Shown: positions 1 to 10,944 of the stretch, one piece after another
How the letters are laid out: each line of letters starts with the position of its first letter
How positions within the stretch are numbered: the stretch's first letter is position 1
Source of the DNA: Kalaharituber pfeilii
Taxonomy: Eukaryota; Ascomycota; Pezizomycetes; Pezizales; Pezizaceae
Reading direction: 5' to 3'
Length of the DNA stretch: 64,000 nt
Assembly (NCBI GenBank): GCA_015179045.1
Contig: WHUZ01000068.1
Span: 279,499-343,498, forward strand
Program-made: the position numbers and the translations under genes
The notes under the pieces: model-generated
The model's input: the letters and a program-made list of their open reading frames with translations, nothing else
Told to the model about the DNA's origin: nothing
Databases searched by the model: none

Positions 1-1900
1 GAAAGAGACATTGATAGTATGGTATGGTCGCCACACCAAGTAACGAAATGAAATCGCTAACAGATATGAAGATAGGAGCTCCAGCAGCAAAAATATGAAC
101 TCAGTTCTCCTGCTCTCCCACTCTACCTCGCTGCCGATCATCTCCTAGCCCTCGAATGTGGTCCCGACAAAAACACAATTTCTATACCGGCAACAATACC
201 CAAAATTGCAGCAAAACCAATCGTAACCAAACATTCAGCTATAAAAGGTCAAGTGACAAATGATGGGGAATTAATCTCTGGGGAATTTGCATTCCATTTC
301 ATCGAACAAGCCAGCAAAAGAAATAAACAAGGCGAATACAACAAAAAGAAAGACATTCACTCACCCCTCCCACTGGTATTACCTCCGCTGGACATCTGAT
401 GACGCATAGGCGATGGCGGCGCTTTGACCCCCTTTGGGCTCCTTATGCATCATCCCCACTCCATTTTGCACACCTACTTCTGCATACACAAGTGGATACG
501 ATGCCTCTGGCGGATAGAACGCGGAGCATGCGATATGCGGTGGTGGAGGGAGGGGGAGGCTCTATGGACGCTGGGCGCTGGTGGTAGGAATTAAAATGCT
601 CGTGGTGGAAGAGTCTGTGCGGGGAATGCGTAGCATGCAATAAAATTTCCTGGAGGTGGAATGGGGATGGATACTACGGGAGGCGCTAATAGCGCTACAG
701 GAGGCACTGGTGGCACTACGGGGGTTCTCCTTCTCTTTTCTCCTTTCTCTTTCATTCTCCGTTGAGACCACGGCAGGCAGTGGAGATGGTGGCAGCGCAA
801 CCTCGAGCCCTTGGGATGAAACTGGAGCTTTGACCGCCGCCTGTGAAATCCGCAACTGCCAGATCGCCTCTCGCATCTCCTTCAGAACTTTCTCCATCTT
901 CTCCTGTTCTTGACCTTGCGCTGACGCTGGTACCGGAAACGGGAATCCAGTGACAGCGCCATCGGTGAACAGTGATAGTAGTATTCTACGCCGGAGGTTG
1001 CTCCCATTTGTGGTGCTGGAGGTGGAGGAGGCGGGGCTTCCTCCTTCGCTTTCTTTTCCTCTGGCTTGGATTCTAGTAGCGTCGGTCCTTCCTCCTACTT
1101 CTTCTTTCCAGATTCTTTAGGAGGTGGGGCGGAGTGGTAATGGTGCGTGTGGTAGTGGATGGTGGAAGACGGGTAGTGTGTCTGCTCCTGCTTTTCAGTG
1201 GATCCCGTCTTTTGCGCTGTGGAGGAGGAGAAGCAGGGGCTGGCGGCGCTGCCAGAGGTGCCGGAGGTGCAGCATTGATCGAAACTAGTCACATTGGAGG
1301 AGGAGTTGGAAAGCGACTTGGGTGCATGTCAGTTTTTTTTGCTACATAGAGGACTAAGGCGTGGGCCTCGCTCTGCACTGAGGGAAGGGGGGAAGGAGAG
1401 GACGGGGAGGAAGGAGGGGGGAACTCACTGCACATCCGGCATCACCACCGGCGGAACTTCAGGGCGGAGGCCATAGATAGTTTGGCATGCTAGTGGTGGG
1501 GGAGAATGTTCTCCGACGGCGGTTCGAGGCTGCTCCGAAGGCTATGGCTGCGGTGAGTATGGCTTGAATAAGGGGCTACTTAAAACTGCCTAGTTCACTC
1601 ACTGTTAGGAATGCACGTTGTGAAGATTGATAGGCTGAGAGCAGTAGTGCACACTGCAGATGCGTGCTGCTGTGGAGGGGGATCTGGGGGTGGGGATCAT
1701 GGAGGTGGTGGAGGAGGAAGATGTCGGAGGAGTTGGAGGGAAAGCGTCTTGTTGGGGCCACAAAATGCCGTGACTGCGTTCTGCGTCGCGGCATTCTTGG
1801 GCCCTCTGAATGTTCCGTTGGGGAACTCTAGGGGCATAACATATGTGACATACTACCTTATCGGGCCAGAAACAGAGTTGACCCGCCAACCAGACTAAGT
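1..1900 (-). pseudogene. Decayed proline-rich gene 'P', unit 1 copy
   Basis: Read on the minus strand, this stretch has fragments of a Pro/Ser/Thr-rich protein broken by many frame changes. It is homologous to the better-preserved copy at 63,417-64,000. Shared marks, in minus-strand order, are a Gln/Ala-Ala-Val-Lys segment followed by a Glu/Lys/Arg-rich stretch (about 890-720), a His-Glu-His-Phe-x-Ser-Tyr-His-Gln motif (about 600), and a Phe-Tyr-Pro-Pro...Val-Gln-Asn-Gly segment ending in Lys-Glu-Pro-Lys (about 520-420). A GTGAGT that would serve as a 5' splice site lies near 367. Further exons would be left of the window. I do not recognise the family. The plus-strand Gly-rich reading frames here are antisense shadows of proline codons. 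Confidence 0.45.
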
Positions 1901-2660
1901 TGACCCAACTAGACTAGTTGTGCTTGGCATCCAGCGGCTGAGTCTCGAACCTGACTACCGCTCACTGTAGGAGCTGACTAAACGTGCTCAGAGCCTACTA
2001 GCAGAGTACGCTTAGTCAGGTACTAATTTACAGTAAGTACTTTAGTCGTAGTCTGGTTCAAGACTGAAGGCGGTGCCAAAATGGTTGGTCACAACGCACT
2101 GAACGAGTGGTCTCCATCCATAAAGTACTAAGCAGATACATACTAACTCTGAAATGTGAAAAAAAAAAACCAAAAGGATTTCTGAAGATTGAAACCATCC
2201 AGCGCCAATAATGAAAGAGATTGGCTGCTTACAAATAATGATGGTCGTGGTTATTTCCTACAGGGCTGATACAATAACTTTGTAGCTCTCTAATGATCGC
2301 CAAGATTCACGGATGCAGGAAAAGGTCTGACCAGTCACGCCGACCTCTCAAGTTGTCATTCGCTTCAGCTCTTGCGATCGCATACATATCGTTGGCCTTC
2401 ACTAGTCTCGTAACCAGGGCCTTCACGCCCCTAGCGAACATTGCGACCCATGAAGATTTTAGATCCCTGTCGATCCATGCCGAGCTTGTGACACCGACCT
2501 GTACCATCCTGTATCATATGATAGATCCGCGCATCTGCCCTGCCGCTCTCTAGGCAGCGACTGCAGGAGGATATGTGTCATTTTCGATTAACTATATCGG
2601 GGTAATATTGACGGGTATGTACCTCGCTTGCATGTAGATTGCATTCCTGTCGAGTAGAGT

Positions 2661-2840
2661 TGTTCTGGCCTACCAACGAACATTGCGGTTCTCACGAACC
2701 AGCCAGGCCCATTCGCGAACACTTTTTTTTACAAGTACCACTAGGTACCTCTATGTGGTGCTAGTAATGAGTATAGAGAAACGTTCTGCTACCATGGATA
2801 ATTGATAGGCCAGTTACTGTGTGCTTGTACTCTAGTACAG
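2661..2840. repeat. About 170-bp MITE-like insertion
   Basis: Unit 3 reads directly from TGTTCTGG to CCCGATTGCC (around 34,885-34,905), while unit 1 has about 170 extra bases in between. The left end (GTTCTGGCC...CGAACATTG) matches the terminal repeat of the element at 3,421-3,592, and both contain a GAGGTAC-type motif in opposite orientation. This suggests the same family, but the right end is poorly defined. Confidence 0.45.
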
Positions 2841-3420
2841 CCCGATTGCCACTGACAGGTTGCAACTTGAAAACATGCTGTCAGTAATGCTGCTAATATG
2901 GCTCTCAAGTTGTCGCTTTCTGCTCACATGCTAGAAGATAATAAAGACAACATAATTAAAAATTTGCTGCTGCTGTAGTTAAGAATATAGACTTGTTATC
3001 ATAGCTAACTTATTATGAATAGAATAACTATAAGAAAATTAGTAAATATACTTCTAGTATTCTTCTTGCTCTAAGTGGAATTTTGGAGTGTTACCTTCTT
3101 AGAGATATCCAGATTCCTCCACCATTTCTGATATTATCTTGTGGTAGTAACAAGAATTGCGTTGATGCCAAGAATTATTAAAATTTTGGTGGTTGTAGAG
3201 CCAGAAATGGCATCCCTGCAAGCGCCAAACATCCACTTTAAACAAGTCGGTACTCTATCCCACTCGTACTGGCAGGACTTCAGCCATTTCCCTCCTGATT
3301 TGGTATTGAATCTGCCTGAGCTCCGGGTATACTTCGCTCCTCTAGGTACATCACAACTGAGCTGGTGATTTTCTCCTCAACCCCCTCTATTACCTATCTA
3401 AGGCCCAATTCATGACTCAT

Positions 3421-3592
3421 GTTCTGGCCACCGACGAACATTGTGGTTCGCAAACTGGGCATATAGGTACATAGAGGTACATTCGTGTTCGCCGCTAGGC
3501 CAGGTGTTCGTGGCTGGGCTGGCCCCGTGAAAAACCATGTTTTTCACGGGGCCGGTTTGCGAACCGGAAAATGTTCGTCAATGGGCCAGAAC
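3421..3592. repeat. 172-bp inverted-repeat element with central hairpin
   Basis: Imperfect terminal inverted repeats of about 30 bp: GTTCTGGCC..GACGAACATT..GGTTCG at the left and its reverse complement at the right. A central perfect 15-bp stem with a 3-nt loop lies at 3,521-3,553. No coding capacity. A copy with one stem mismatch is in unit 3 (35,519-35,701). Unit 4 lacks the whole interval from 2,661 to 3,592. Confidence 0.65.
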
Positions 3593-6500
3593 ACCTCAAG
3601 GAACTCTTTTGTACGAACAGCTTACAAGCTATCGCAACTATAGAAACAATTGTTTTACCAGGACCATTCTCAGGGATTGATCAAGCTGATACCAGTAATC
3701 ACTGCAGAAAGACGAGAAATGGTAAATTGCACGAAAGATTATGTAACAGGAAAAAGAACGAAGAGAAAGAAGGAAGTTTGGAGTTAATTCCCTTAAATCA
3801 ATTATGAGGTCATCACGGAGATAAAGAATTGTTGCTGTAGTTGATTGACCTTAGCTGCTCCCAGACTGTTTAGCGGAAATTGTTAACTCATCCAATAGAC
3901 TGACAATGTTTGTCCTGTTATGACGAACCGAGCCGCTGGAGGTGCTTACATTTCTTATTGCAATAACTCGGGCATAGATCTGGCTCCAACACAGCTTGAG
4001 ACCTCCTCTAACAAAGTATGGTGACAGGGGTAAATTATCTTCGCCTACCTGTTGGGTAGAAAATATCCCACGCCTTAGTAACTATCAGCAACTCTTGTCC
4101 TATGACGACCACCAGCGAGTTTCTTTGTGTATCCTCTGGTTCTATATGCACAGAGTATATTACCCCGCTTCTACTACCATGCACCCTTGACTGTTGACCT
4201 TCAGCATCAGCCCCCAGCCCTCGATAGCATATCTATACAGATCCCAGTATCCCTGCCTATCGCTGCAGATTCCAATACCCCGCCTATCCGTGCCGAACCT
4301 AATTATCCCTGCGCAGCCTATCGATCCATGCCAAAGTCTCATGGTATGATACGCATCTGTACCGCCTTGCCCTGTTGCAGCTGGCGCTTACCCAAGTCGC
4401 GTCATCGCTGTTAACCTTACGCATCTGTCCCGAGTCAGTGACCACTCGTATCCACTGGTGTTTCAGTCCGAAAGACATCTCTATGCTATGATAAGGCCTT
4501 ACCAAAGGGCGGTTGCAAGCTTGTCCACAAATAAGTACGTCAGAACGCCATGCGCACTAAAGTTGATGACGCCAAGCTATAACAGATCTGATCAGGGAGT
4601 AAGTATGAATACTTGTACTATTAAAAGCAAAAGAAAAAAATAGAACGCAAAAACTAAAAACAGGTTGCCCTGTTTCCCTTAGAATTTGACAACTGTATCC
4701 GGAGCATAACAGTCCATTTATTGTAAGAAAAGATGCTGGATAACCAGTTCTTACTTTGCCCGAAATTGAACTGGGGCCCTCAATTTTATACCTCTCGGTG
4801 ACTTCTCGTTGTTGTTACCTCCGTCACTAGAGACAACAGACGTATCACTTCGAACAAGGCATAGGTAAGTTCGATAAATAGATAGATAACTCCACCTCCT
4901 CTTGAACCATCTCCCCCCGCGCTCTCCCGTTCACCAGCGTCTCCTAACCCCTGTTTCAGCAGCTGACCTCGCCAGCAGCCGCCCCCCCACCCCCCTCCCG
5001 TACCTACAGCCGCATCCCGCACTGGATTTATAATGCAAATTACTCCTTGGTACGTTTGACTATCCGTATATATTTTCTTTTTCTTCGAGTTGTCCATTGT
5101 TTTCATTTTATCCAATGGTTCATTGATTTTTCGATTCCTTGTGTCTTATACTAATTGCACGTTCGTTCCGGATGTCAAGGTGGGGCTCCAACGGACCATT
5201 TCTACAATATAGCCGCCGAAGGAAGCCTGGCTCAGTTGGGATGTGAATTCCAAAGCAAGAGGCGCTGCCAAAAACAACAACAAGCAACTTGTGGGTACAT
5301 GGGGGTTTGGAGCGGAGAGTGAGCTTTCTGCTTACGCTATACTTTTCGTTTCTTTCTTTTTTCCCCTTTCCTTTTATCAATGTCCTGAAGCTTTCATCGT
5401 TGTTTCATTGTTGGGCAGTGGCTGACCTATTGTACATAGAGTTAGAATCGGAGGTAAGAGAAGGGAAACAGAAAAGCGGGTGGACATGGTGACCAAGGCG
5501 ACTGGTATATATGAGTGGTAGCAAGGATTTTACTGCCGCCCCAGAGGAATTCATATGTAGATAGAAATCACAATATGTCGAGTAAAGAGAAAGAGTAGAA
5601 GAACAGTAGACAACTAGTTTAGCCGGTGATAGTGGCAAACTGCTCTGAGGTGCGAAAAAGTGAATAACTTACGCAGCTCCATAGTCTCCCCTCACGTGGC
5701 AAGTAGCTCGGCGGCTACGGATCCCAAGTTGTGTTTTTTGTATGGGAAACCCACATAATTTTTTCACAGATTTAATACATGTAGAAACAACAATACATGA
5801 CGAGTAAAATATATATGAAAACGACAAGATCCACACACATACACACTAAAAAAAAAACAAATATATAGAAAGCTACCCAAAGACTTTCAAAATCCGTAAA
5901 CAGTCCTGCCAAGACATTCGGCGTTATTCTATCTCTTGCCGCGAAAGCCCGTAATCTTTCTTTTCTGAATCGTCAAAAAATAACTGTTCTTCCACTCCGC
6001 TTTGCGATTACTAGGAGAGTTGATTTCGCTCAGTTTATATCGATATTATAGTTTCTGACAAGTCTGGTGATTCATACCTACTTCTGCCGCTATCGCCTTC
6101 GTCCCGGTTTTCAAGCGCAATAAATCACATCCGCTCATCTCTCGTGGTTTCTTAATTTTTGTGAAATTTTGCACAAAGTTCTCGTTTCGGGTTTCTCGTG
6201 TGTCTTCGTTATGGCTCCGACAAAGAGCCGTTAGGCTAGCAGATGGGGAGTTGCCAAATAGTAGAGCGCCGGAATCTCATGATCTAACGTTTATTTATGT
6301 TGCCGCTCCTTAACTTGCCAGCCTTGTCTATACCTGCAGCCGAAGTATGTTTCCATACACTTTCGAGTAGAGTATCATACAAAGATCAATGTATTATAGG
6401 CGATTCCGCCTAACGCCTCGAGTCAACACAAGTATCACTCTAAACGCTTCACATCAACCTTTCGTACCTTAGCCCGCGTTTCACTACGCTCCTGGAAGGT

Positions 6501-7092
6501 GAATAATTTTGAGGGTATGGTTACCTCCACACCTGAACTACCCACTCGTAGTAACGTTACTGTTACACACATATGTCGCTTTGGGTTCCCCGTGACTTAT
6601 TGCATTTGCACTAACAGGCTGTGCCTCACACCGTACAGTCAAATCGGATATAGAACATCCTGCAACAAGCATATGCACGTATCTAAGTCTGACTTGTTAA
6701 AATACATACAATTCAGCCACAGTCGAAAAATGATGGCCCATGCACAGGATCTTCCCCGCACGACGGTCAAGCAATTAGATAGGATTTCCACAGAGTCAGA
6801 ACCACGCAGAAGTATCGTATCGCTGTTTCCGAAAATACCCTCTTCTTTTCTGTACCTTTAAAACGGAATTTATACCGTACAAAACCTATTTTCCAATCTT
6901 CAGATATATCTCGCTTCCGAACAGTTCTTAAGCTCGTTGAGACTGGAATAGTGTCCTAAATCAAATTTGACACGCGACAGTAAGTAGTAAAAGCTCAATA
7001 TTCGTCGGTTGATATTTTTTTCACTCATGTACTAGATGAGACTGATCACAATAACTAATTTAGAATTAGACTCCTTTGTCTCCATCACAACC

Positions 7093-10000
7093 ATGGCAGA
7101 AGCAGCAGGCTTTGCCATCGGAATCGTCGGACTGGCTGGACAATTGGTTAAACTCAGTCGAGAGTGCACAAACATATTTTCCGACATGAAGGAAATCGGC
7201 TATGCACAAGACTCGGTGTTGCACGATCTCCGGGAGCAAGGACTTCGGCTGAAGCATTGGGAGCATGCCTGGGGGCTCGATGGCACCAGCCAGCAACACC
7301 AACACATTGAGCCTGACGATGAACGGTATAGATATGCAGTAGCTGGTCTAGCGAGGATAATTGCTGTGTTTGCAAAGCTTGCTGCATTGCAAGCAAGATA
7401 CCAAAGCGAACCACAGAAGGATGACAAGAGTGCAAAACGCGACAGTCTTGGAGTTGGGCGTCTATTGTCAAAGTTCCGGTCGAAATCTCCAAGCCCAGGG
7501 AAGGCCAAACCTGGTCGAGCTACAAGTCCTAGCCCACAGCCTCCAATTTCTAGTATCAGTCCTAGTGATCTTCGCCTGTTAGAAAATCCAAAGATCCTCT
7601 CCAATACACAACTCCTTCCAGCGCTTGAGGAAGAAATTGCCTGCCTCGGAAGGGCTGTACAAAATGTGCAGCAATCTGTATCTGCATACCGCAAGCTGTG
7701 TTGGGCAAGTTCGGACAAAGCAAAGTGCCATGAGCTAGTAGGCCAGCTAACAAAATATATTGATGGTCTCTTCAATGTATTACCTCCTAATGCCACCATT
7801 CCTAGGTTGTCCGAGAGGAAATTATTACATTTATCCTTCGACATTCCCTTCAGCCTTCCTAATTTTCGACGGAATTCTGATTTCGTTGGAAGGGAACATC
7901 TTCTCGAACAGTTAAAGCAAAAAATAAAGGGCGCGGCCACAGGGAATGCCATCCAGGTAGTACTTTATGGAATGGGTGGTGTGGGGAAGACCCAGCTTGC
8001 ATTGGAATATGCCTACCGCCATCATGGAGATTACTCAGCAGTATTCTGGGTCAATGCAGCTAGTGAACAGACTACGAAACTTGGTTTCACTTACATTATG
8101 CAGCAACTTATCAAACATCATGCCAAACTCTGTGACGAGCCTGACTACATGCATATTGGCCGACTACTGGGCATGGCCGGCAAACTCAATTCAGTGGGAT
8201 TGTTTACCGTACAGGACCCAAGTGAAGAGCAATATGTTGTTGATGCTGTAAAGGAATGGTTCGCTGCAAAAGACAACACCAAATGGCTCCTTGTATTCGA
8301 CAACCTTGACGATCTAAGATCTTTTGATATTAACAACTATATTCCATCATCATCGTATGGGACAGTGATTATTACAAGCAGAAGACGTGAGAGTGTTCAT
8401 GGGCGAGGATGGATAGAGGTGGACCAAATGACGAAGATTGAGGCAGAAGAGTTACTCTTGAAGAGCGCAAAGCGGGCTTTTGAGAAAGTGACTGGGGGCA
8501 GTAAGTGAACCTGACTATAGCGTGATTCGAATTCCATATTAACATGAAGTACATAGATTGTGAGCATGAGAAAGAGGCTGCTGCAACAATTGTCCAAAAA
8601 CTTGGATACTTGCCACTTGCGATAGACCAGGCTGGAGCATGTATCTATGCTTTGGACTCTTCTTTTAGTCGCTATCTCAGTGAGTATGAGAATAAGGTTA
8701 CTTACCTCTTGAGCACGGAATGGAAACTTGGAACCCATGATCGAGCTGTCTTTGCTGCCTGGGATTTGTCATTCAATGCAATCCAGAAACAAAATCCGAA
8801 TGCTGCAGAATTGTTGTTATTATGTGGGTTTCTTGATAATAATGACATTTGTGAGGAGTTGCAGCAGCGAGGAATGAAATTGCCAATGAATGGTATGTAC
8901 AACTATCTTCTAGTAAAGCACTATAGCTAATGATACGTGTTCTCACCTTACTACAGACTCAAGCTTGAAAGACTCAATTCGGGTGCTACTTTCATACTCA
9001 ATGGTGAAGCGGAAAGATAGAGATGATAGCTTCAGTATTCATCCCATAGTTCATAAGTGGGCTCAATGGAAACTGGAGGCTGAACCTGAAAGATGTAATA
9101 AGAAAGCCATCAAGGCATTGCTTATTGTTACATCCGTGATAGCTCCTATCGACACCAAGCATGAGGTGGCGGACTGCATTTTTGAGCGGCGGATTTTGCC
9201 ACATATTATTGCTGTAGAGAAGCAAGCAAAGACTGTGCCGATAGGAAATCAGGAGACACTAATGGCAGTGGACAATCTGCGTGCAGTTTATAAGAAGCAT
9301 GGTTATTATAGGAAGGCCGAAGAAATGTGTAAGCTTGTATTAGCTAGGAAAGAAACGACACTGGGTGTAGACCACCCAGACACCCTTATTACGGTCGACA
9401 ACATGGCCCATTTATTGCAGAGAATGGGACAGCATGACAGAGCACTGGAATACTTTCAACGAGCATTGGTTGGAAGTGAAAAGGCACTGGGCATGCAACA
9501 CCAAGGCACCCTTACTACGGTCAACAACATTGCCATTTTATTTCAAGAAATGGGACAGTACAACAAAGCACTAGGTTACTATCAGCGAGCATTAGCCGGA
9601 AGAGAAAAGGCACTGGGCATAGAACACCTAGCCACCCTTACTACGGTCAACAACATTGCTAATTTATTTCATGCTATGGGACAGTATGACAAAGCATTAG
9701 AGTACTCTCAGCGAGCATTGGGTGGAAGGGAAAAGGCACTAGGCAAAGAACATCTGGACACCCTTTCTACGGTCAACAACATCGCTATTTTATTCCAAGA
9801 TATGGGACTGTACGACAAAGCACTAGAGTACTGTCAGCGAGCATTGGCCGGAAGAGAAAAGGCACTGGGAACAGAACATCCAGACACCCTTGCTACGCTC
9901 AACAACATTGCCCTTTTATTCCAAGATATGGGACAGTATGACGAGGCACTGAAGTACTGTCAGCGAGCATTGGCTGGAGCTGAAAGGGCACTGGGCACAG

Positions 10001-10533
10001 AACACCCAACCACTCTTATTATGGTTAACAACATTGCCATGTTATTCCAAGATATGCAACTGTACGATAAAGCACTTGAGTACCATCAGCGTGCATTGGT
10101 TGGAGGAGAAAAGACACTGGGCACAGAACACCCAGGTACCCTTACTAAGGTCAATAACATTGCCATTTTATTCCATGCAATGAGACAGTACGACAAAGCA
10201 CTGGACTATTTTCAGAAAGCATTAGCTGGGATGGAAAATGCACTGGGTGCAGACCACCCAAACACCCTTCGTACTGTCTACAACGTGGCCTGTTTATTCC
10301 AGGATATGGGACAGTATGACAAAGCACTGGAGTACTTTCAACAGACATTGACTGGAAGAGAACAGGTACTGGGTGTAGAGCACCCACATACCCTTGATAC
10401 GGTTCATCGCGTGGCCACTTTACGTGGTAAAATGCACCCTGGCATGCCTCCTAGGGAGGAAAGGACGGGGGACATGGAGGTGCAGACTGAGCCAGCTCGA
10501 CATCCTAGAGTGCAGATGGTTTCGGGAGGGTGA
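7093..10533 (+). CDS. NLR-A: HeLo-like / NB-ARC / TPR receptor (three exons)
   Basis: Join 7,093-8,500, 8,557-8,892, 8,957-10,533; 1,106 aa. Both introns are phase 1. Residues 1 to about 245 resemble the HeLo domain of fungal cell-death proteins: a hydrophobic N-terminus MAEAAGFAIGIVGLAG, an LRLKHWEHAWGL segment, and a Trp-rich C-terminal helix YRKLCWASSDKAK, with a Ser/Pro-rich loop inserted. NB-ARC follows: FVGRE near 263, P-loop GMGGVGKT at 293-300, Walker B WLLVFDNLDD near 398, GTVIITSRR near 423, LPLAIDQAG near 487. A winged-helix-like FSIHPIVHKW follows, then nine 42-residue kinesin-light-chain-like TPRs from about 683. The start at 7,093 is chosen over the in-frame ATG at 7,036 because that upstream ATG is out of frame in NLR-C. 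By family it is probably an incompatibility or immune-type receptor whose HeLo part acts at membranes (inference). The last 33 codons come from an inserted LINE fragment. It is the only uninterrupted NLR here. Confidence 0.88.
8501..8556 (+). other. Intron 1 of NLR-A
   Basis: 56-nt phase-1 intron: donor GTAAGT, TTAAC branch-like site, acceptor TACATAG. It occurs at the same codon in NLR-B (23,688-23,757), NLR-C (40,522-40,577) and NLR-D (55,583-55,638). Splicing joins the open frames on both sides in A, B and D. Confidence 0.85.
8893..8956 (+). other. Intron 2 of NLR-A
   Basis: 64-nt phase-1 intron: donor GTATGT, GCTAATG branch-like site, acceptor CTACAG. Equivalents are 24,094-24,160 (B), 40,914-40,977 (C) and 55,975-56,038 (D). 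With intron 1 it bounds a 336-nt exon 2 (112 codons) whose length is the same in all four copies. Confidence 0.85.
9262..10428 (+). repeat. TPR-encoding 126-bp repeat array of NLR-A
   Basis: About nine tandem 42-codon units of pattern GQYDKALEY-QRAL-G-EKALGTEHP-TL-TVNNIA. Units have diverged from one another (for example LFQDMQLYDK, LFHAMRQYDK, LLQRMGQHDR), unlike the nearly identical units of NLR-C. This is the oldest-looking of the four arrays. The last unit is cut by the insertion at 10,435. Confidence 0.88.
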
Positions 10534-10872
10534 AGAAACGGCGTCACATATTTGAGGCGAGTTCGAGGTGTGGAGGAGGAGGTGGCAAGGAGGTCGGGAG
10601 GGGTGCTCCGACTACAGCCGTTTGGGGAGAAGGGGTTGCTGAGCTGGATGGAGAGATAGGAGTCCTACTGTATCCTTCTTTGTTATTTTGCAACTTTGAA
10701 ACAGTTTGTGTCTGTTGTTTGAATGCGTGTGACGTTATTGCTTTTGCGACTCTATTTTATTTTTTCCGATCCCCTTATATCTTTACCTCCTTATGTAGCT
10801 ATCTCGCCATAGTCCGTGGGGCGGCGTGCGAGTAATGGTATTAAGAAAAAATAGAAAAAACTTAATAAAATG
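10435..10872 (+). mobile_element. 5'-truncated LINE 3' end in NLR-A tail
   Basis: 438-bp insertion absent from the paralogous site in NLR-D (near 57,980). It is flanked by a 7-bp direct repeat TAAAATG (10,428-10,434 and 10,866-10,872) and ends in an A-rich tail. One frame near 10,500-10,570 reads like the Cys/His-rich C-terminus of a LINE ORF2 (CRWFREGEETASH, then a one-base shift to IFEASSRC). Its 3' end (TATCTCGCC...GAGTAATGGTATT) matches the fragment at 42,950-43,024. It replaces the normal C-terminus of NLR-A. Confidence 0.65.
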
Positions 10873-10944
10873 GCCCACTCTGATCAGGCACAGAAATTGA
10901 GGGAGCGAACATCTCACGGAAGTTCCGCCAATGCCAACGAATAA
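10873..10944 (+). pseudogene. Stranded original C-terminal codons of NLR-A
   Basis: Encodes the conserved tail of the family (SDQAQKLRERTSHGSSANANE, then stop), as at the end of NLR-D near 58,000-58,068. It was separated from its gene by the 438-bp LINE fragment and now lies in what is presumably 3' UTR. Confidence 0.75.

Larger units (their letters stand above)
1901..7092. other. Spacer between P gene and NLR-A
   Basis: No convincing gene. Short open frames are not preserved in the paralogous spacers at 34,140-39,114 and 48,300-54,174. It holds two small inverted-repeat elements, annotated separately. The last 600 bp before NLR-A are almost identical in front of NLR-C and NLR-D and probably include the promoter, but no clear TATA box is visible. 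Confidence 0.6.

Noticed and set aside
1134..1349. Plus-strand glycine-rich ORFs in the P gene regions (also near 33,500, 47,660 and 13,900)
   Set aside because: They are antisense readings of proline-rich minus-strand sequence and change frame between copies.
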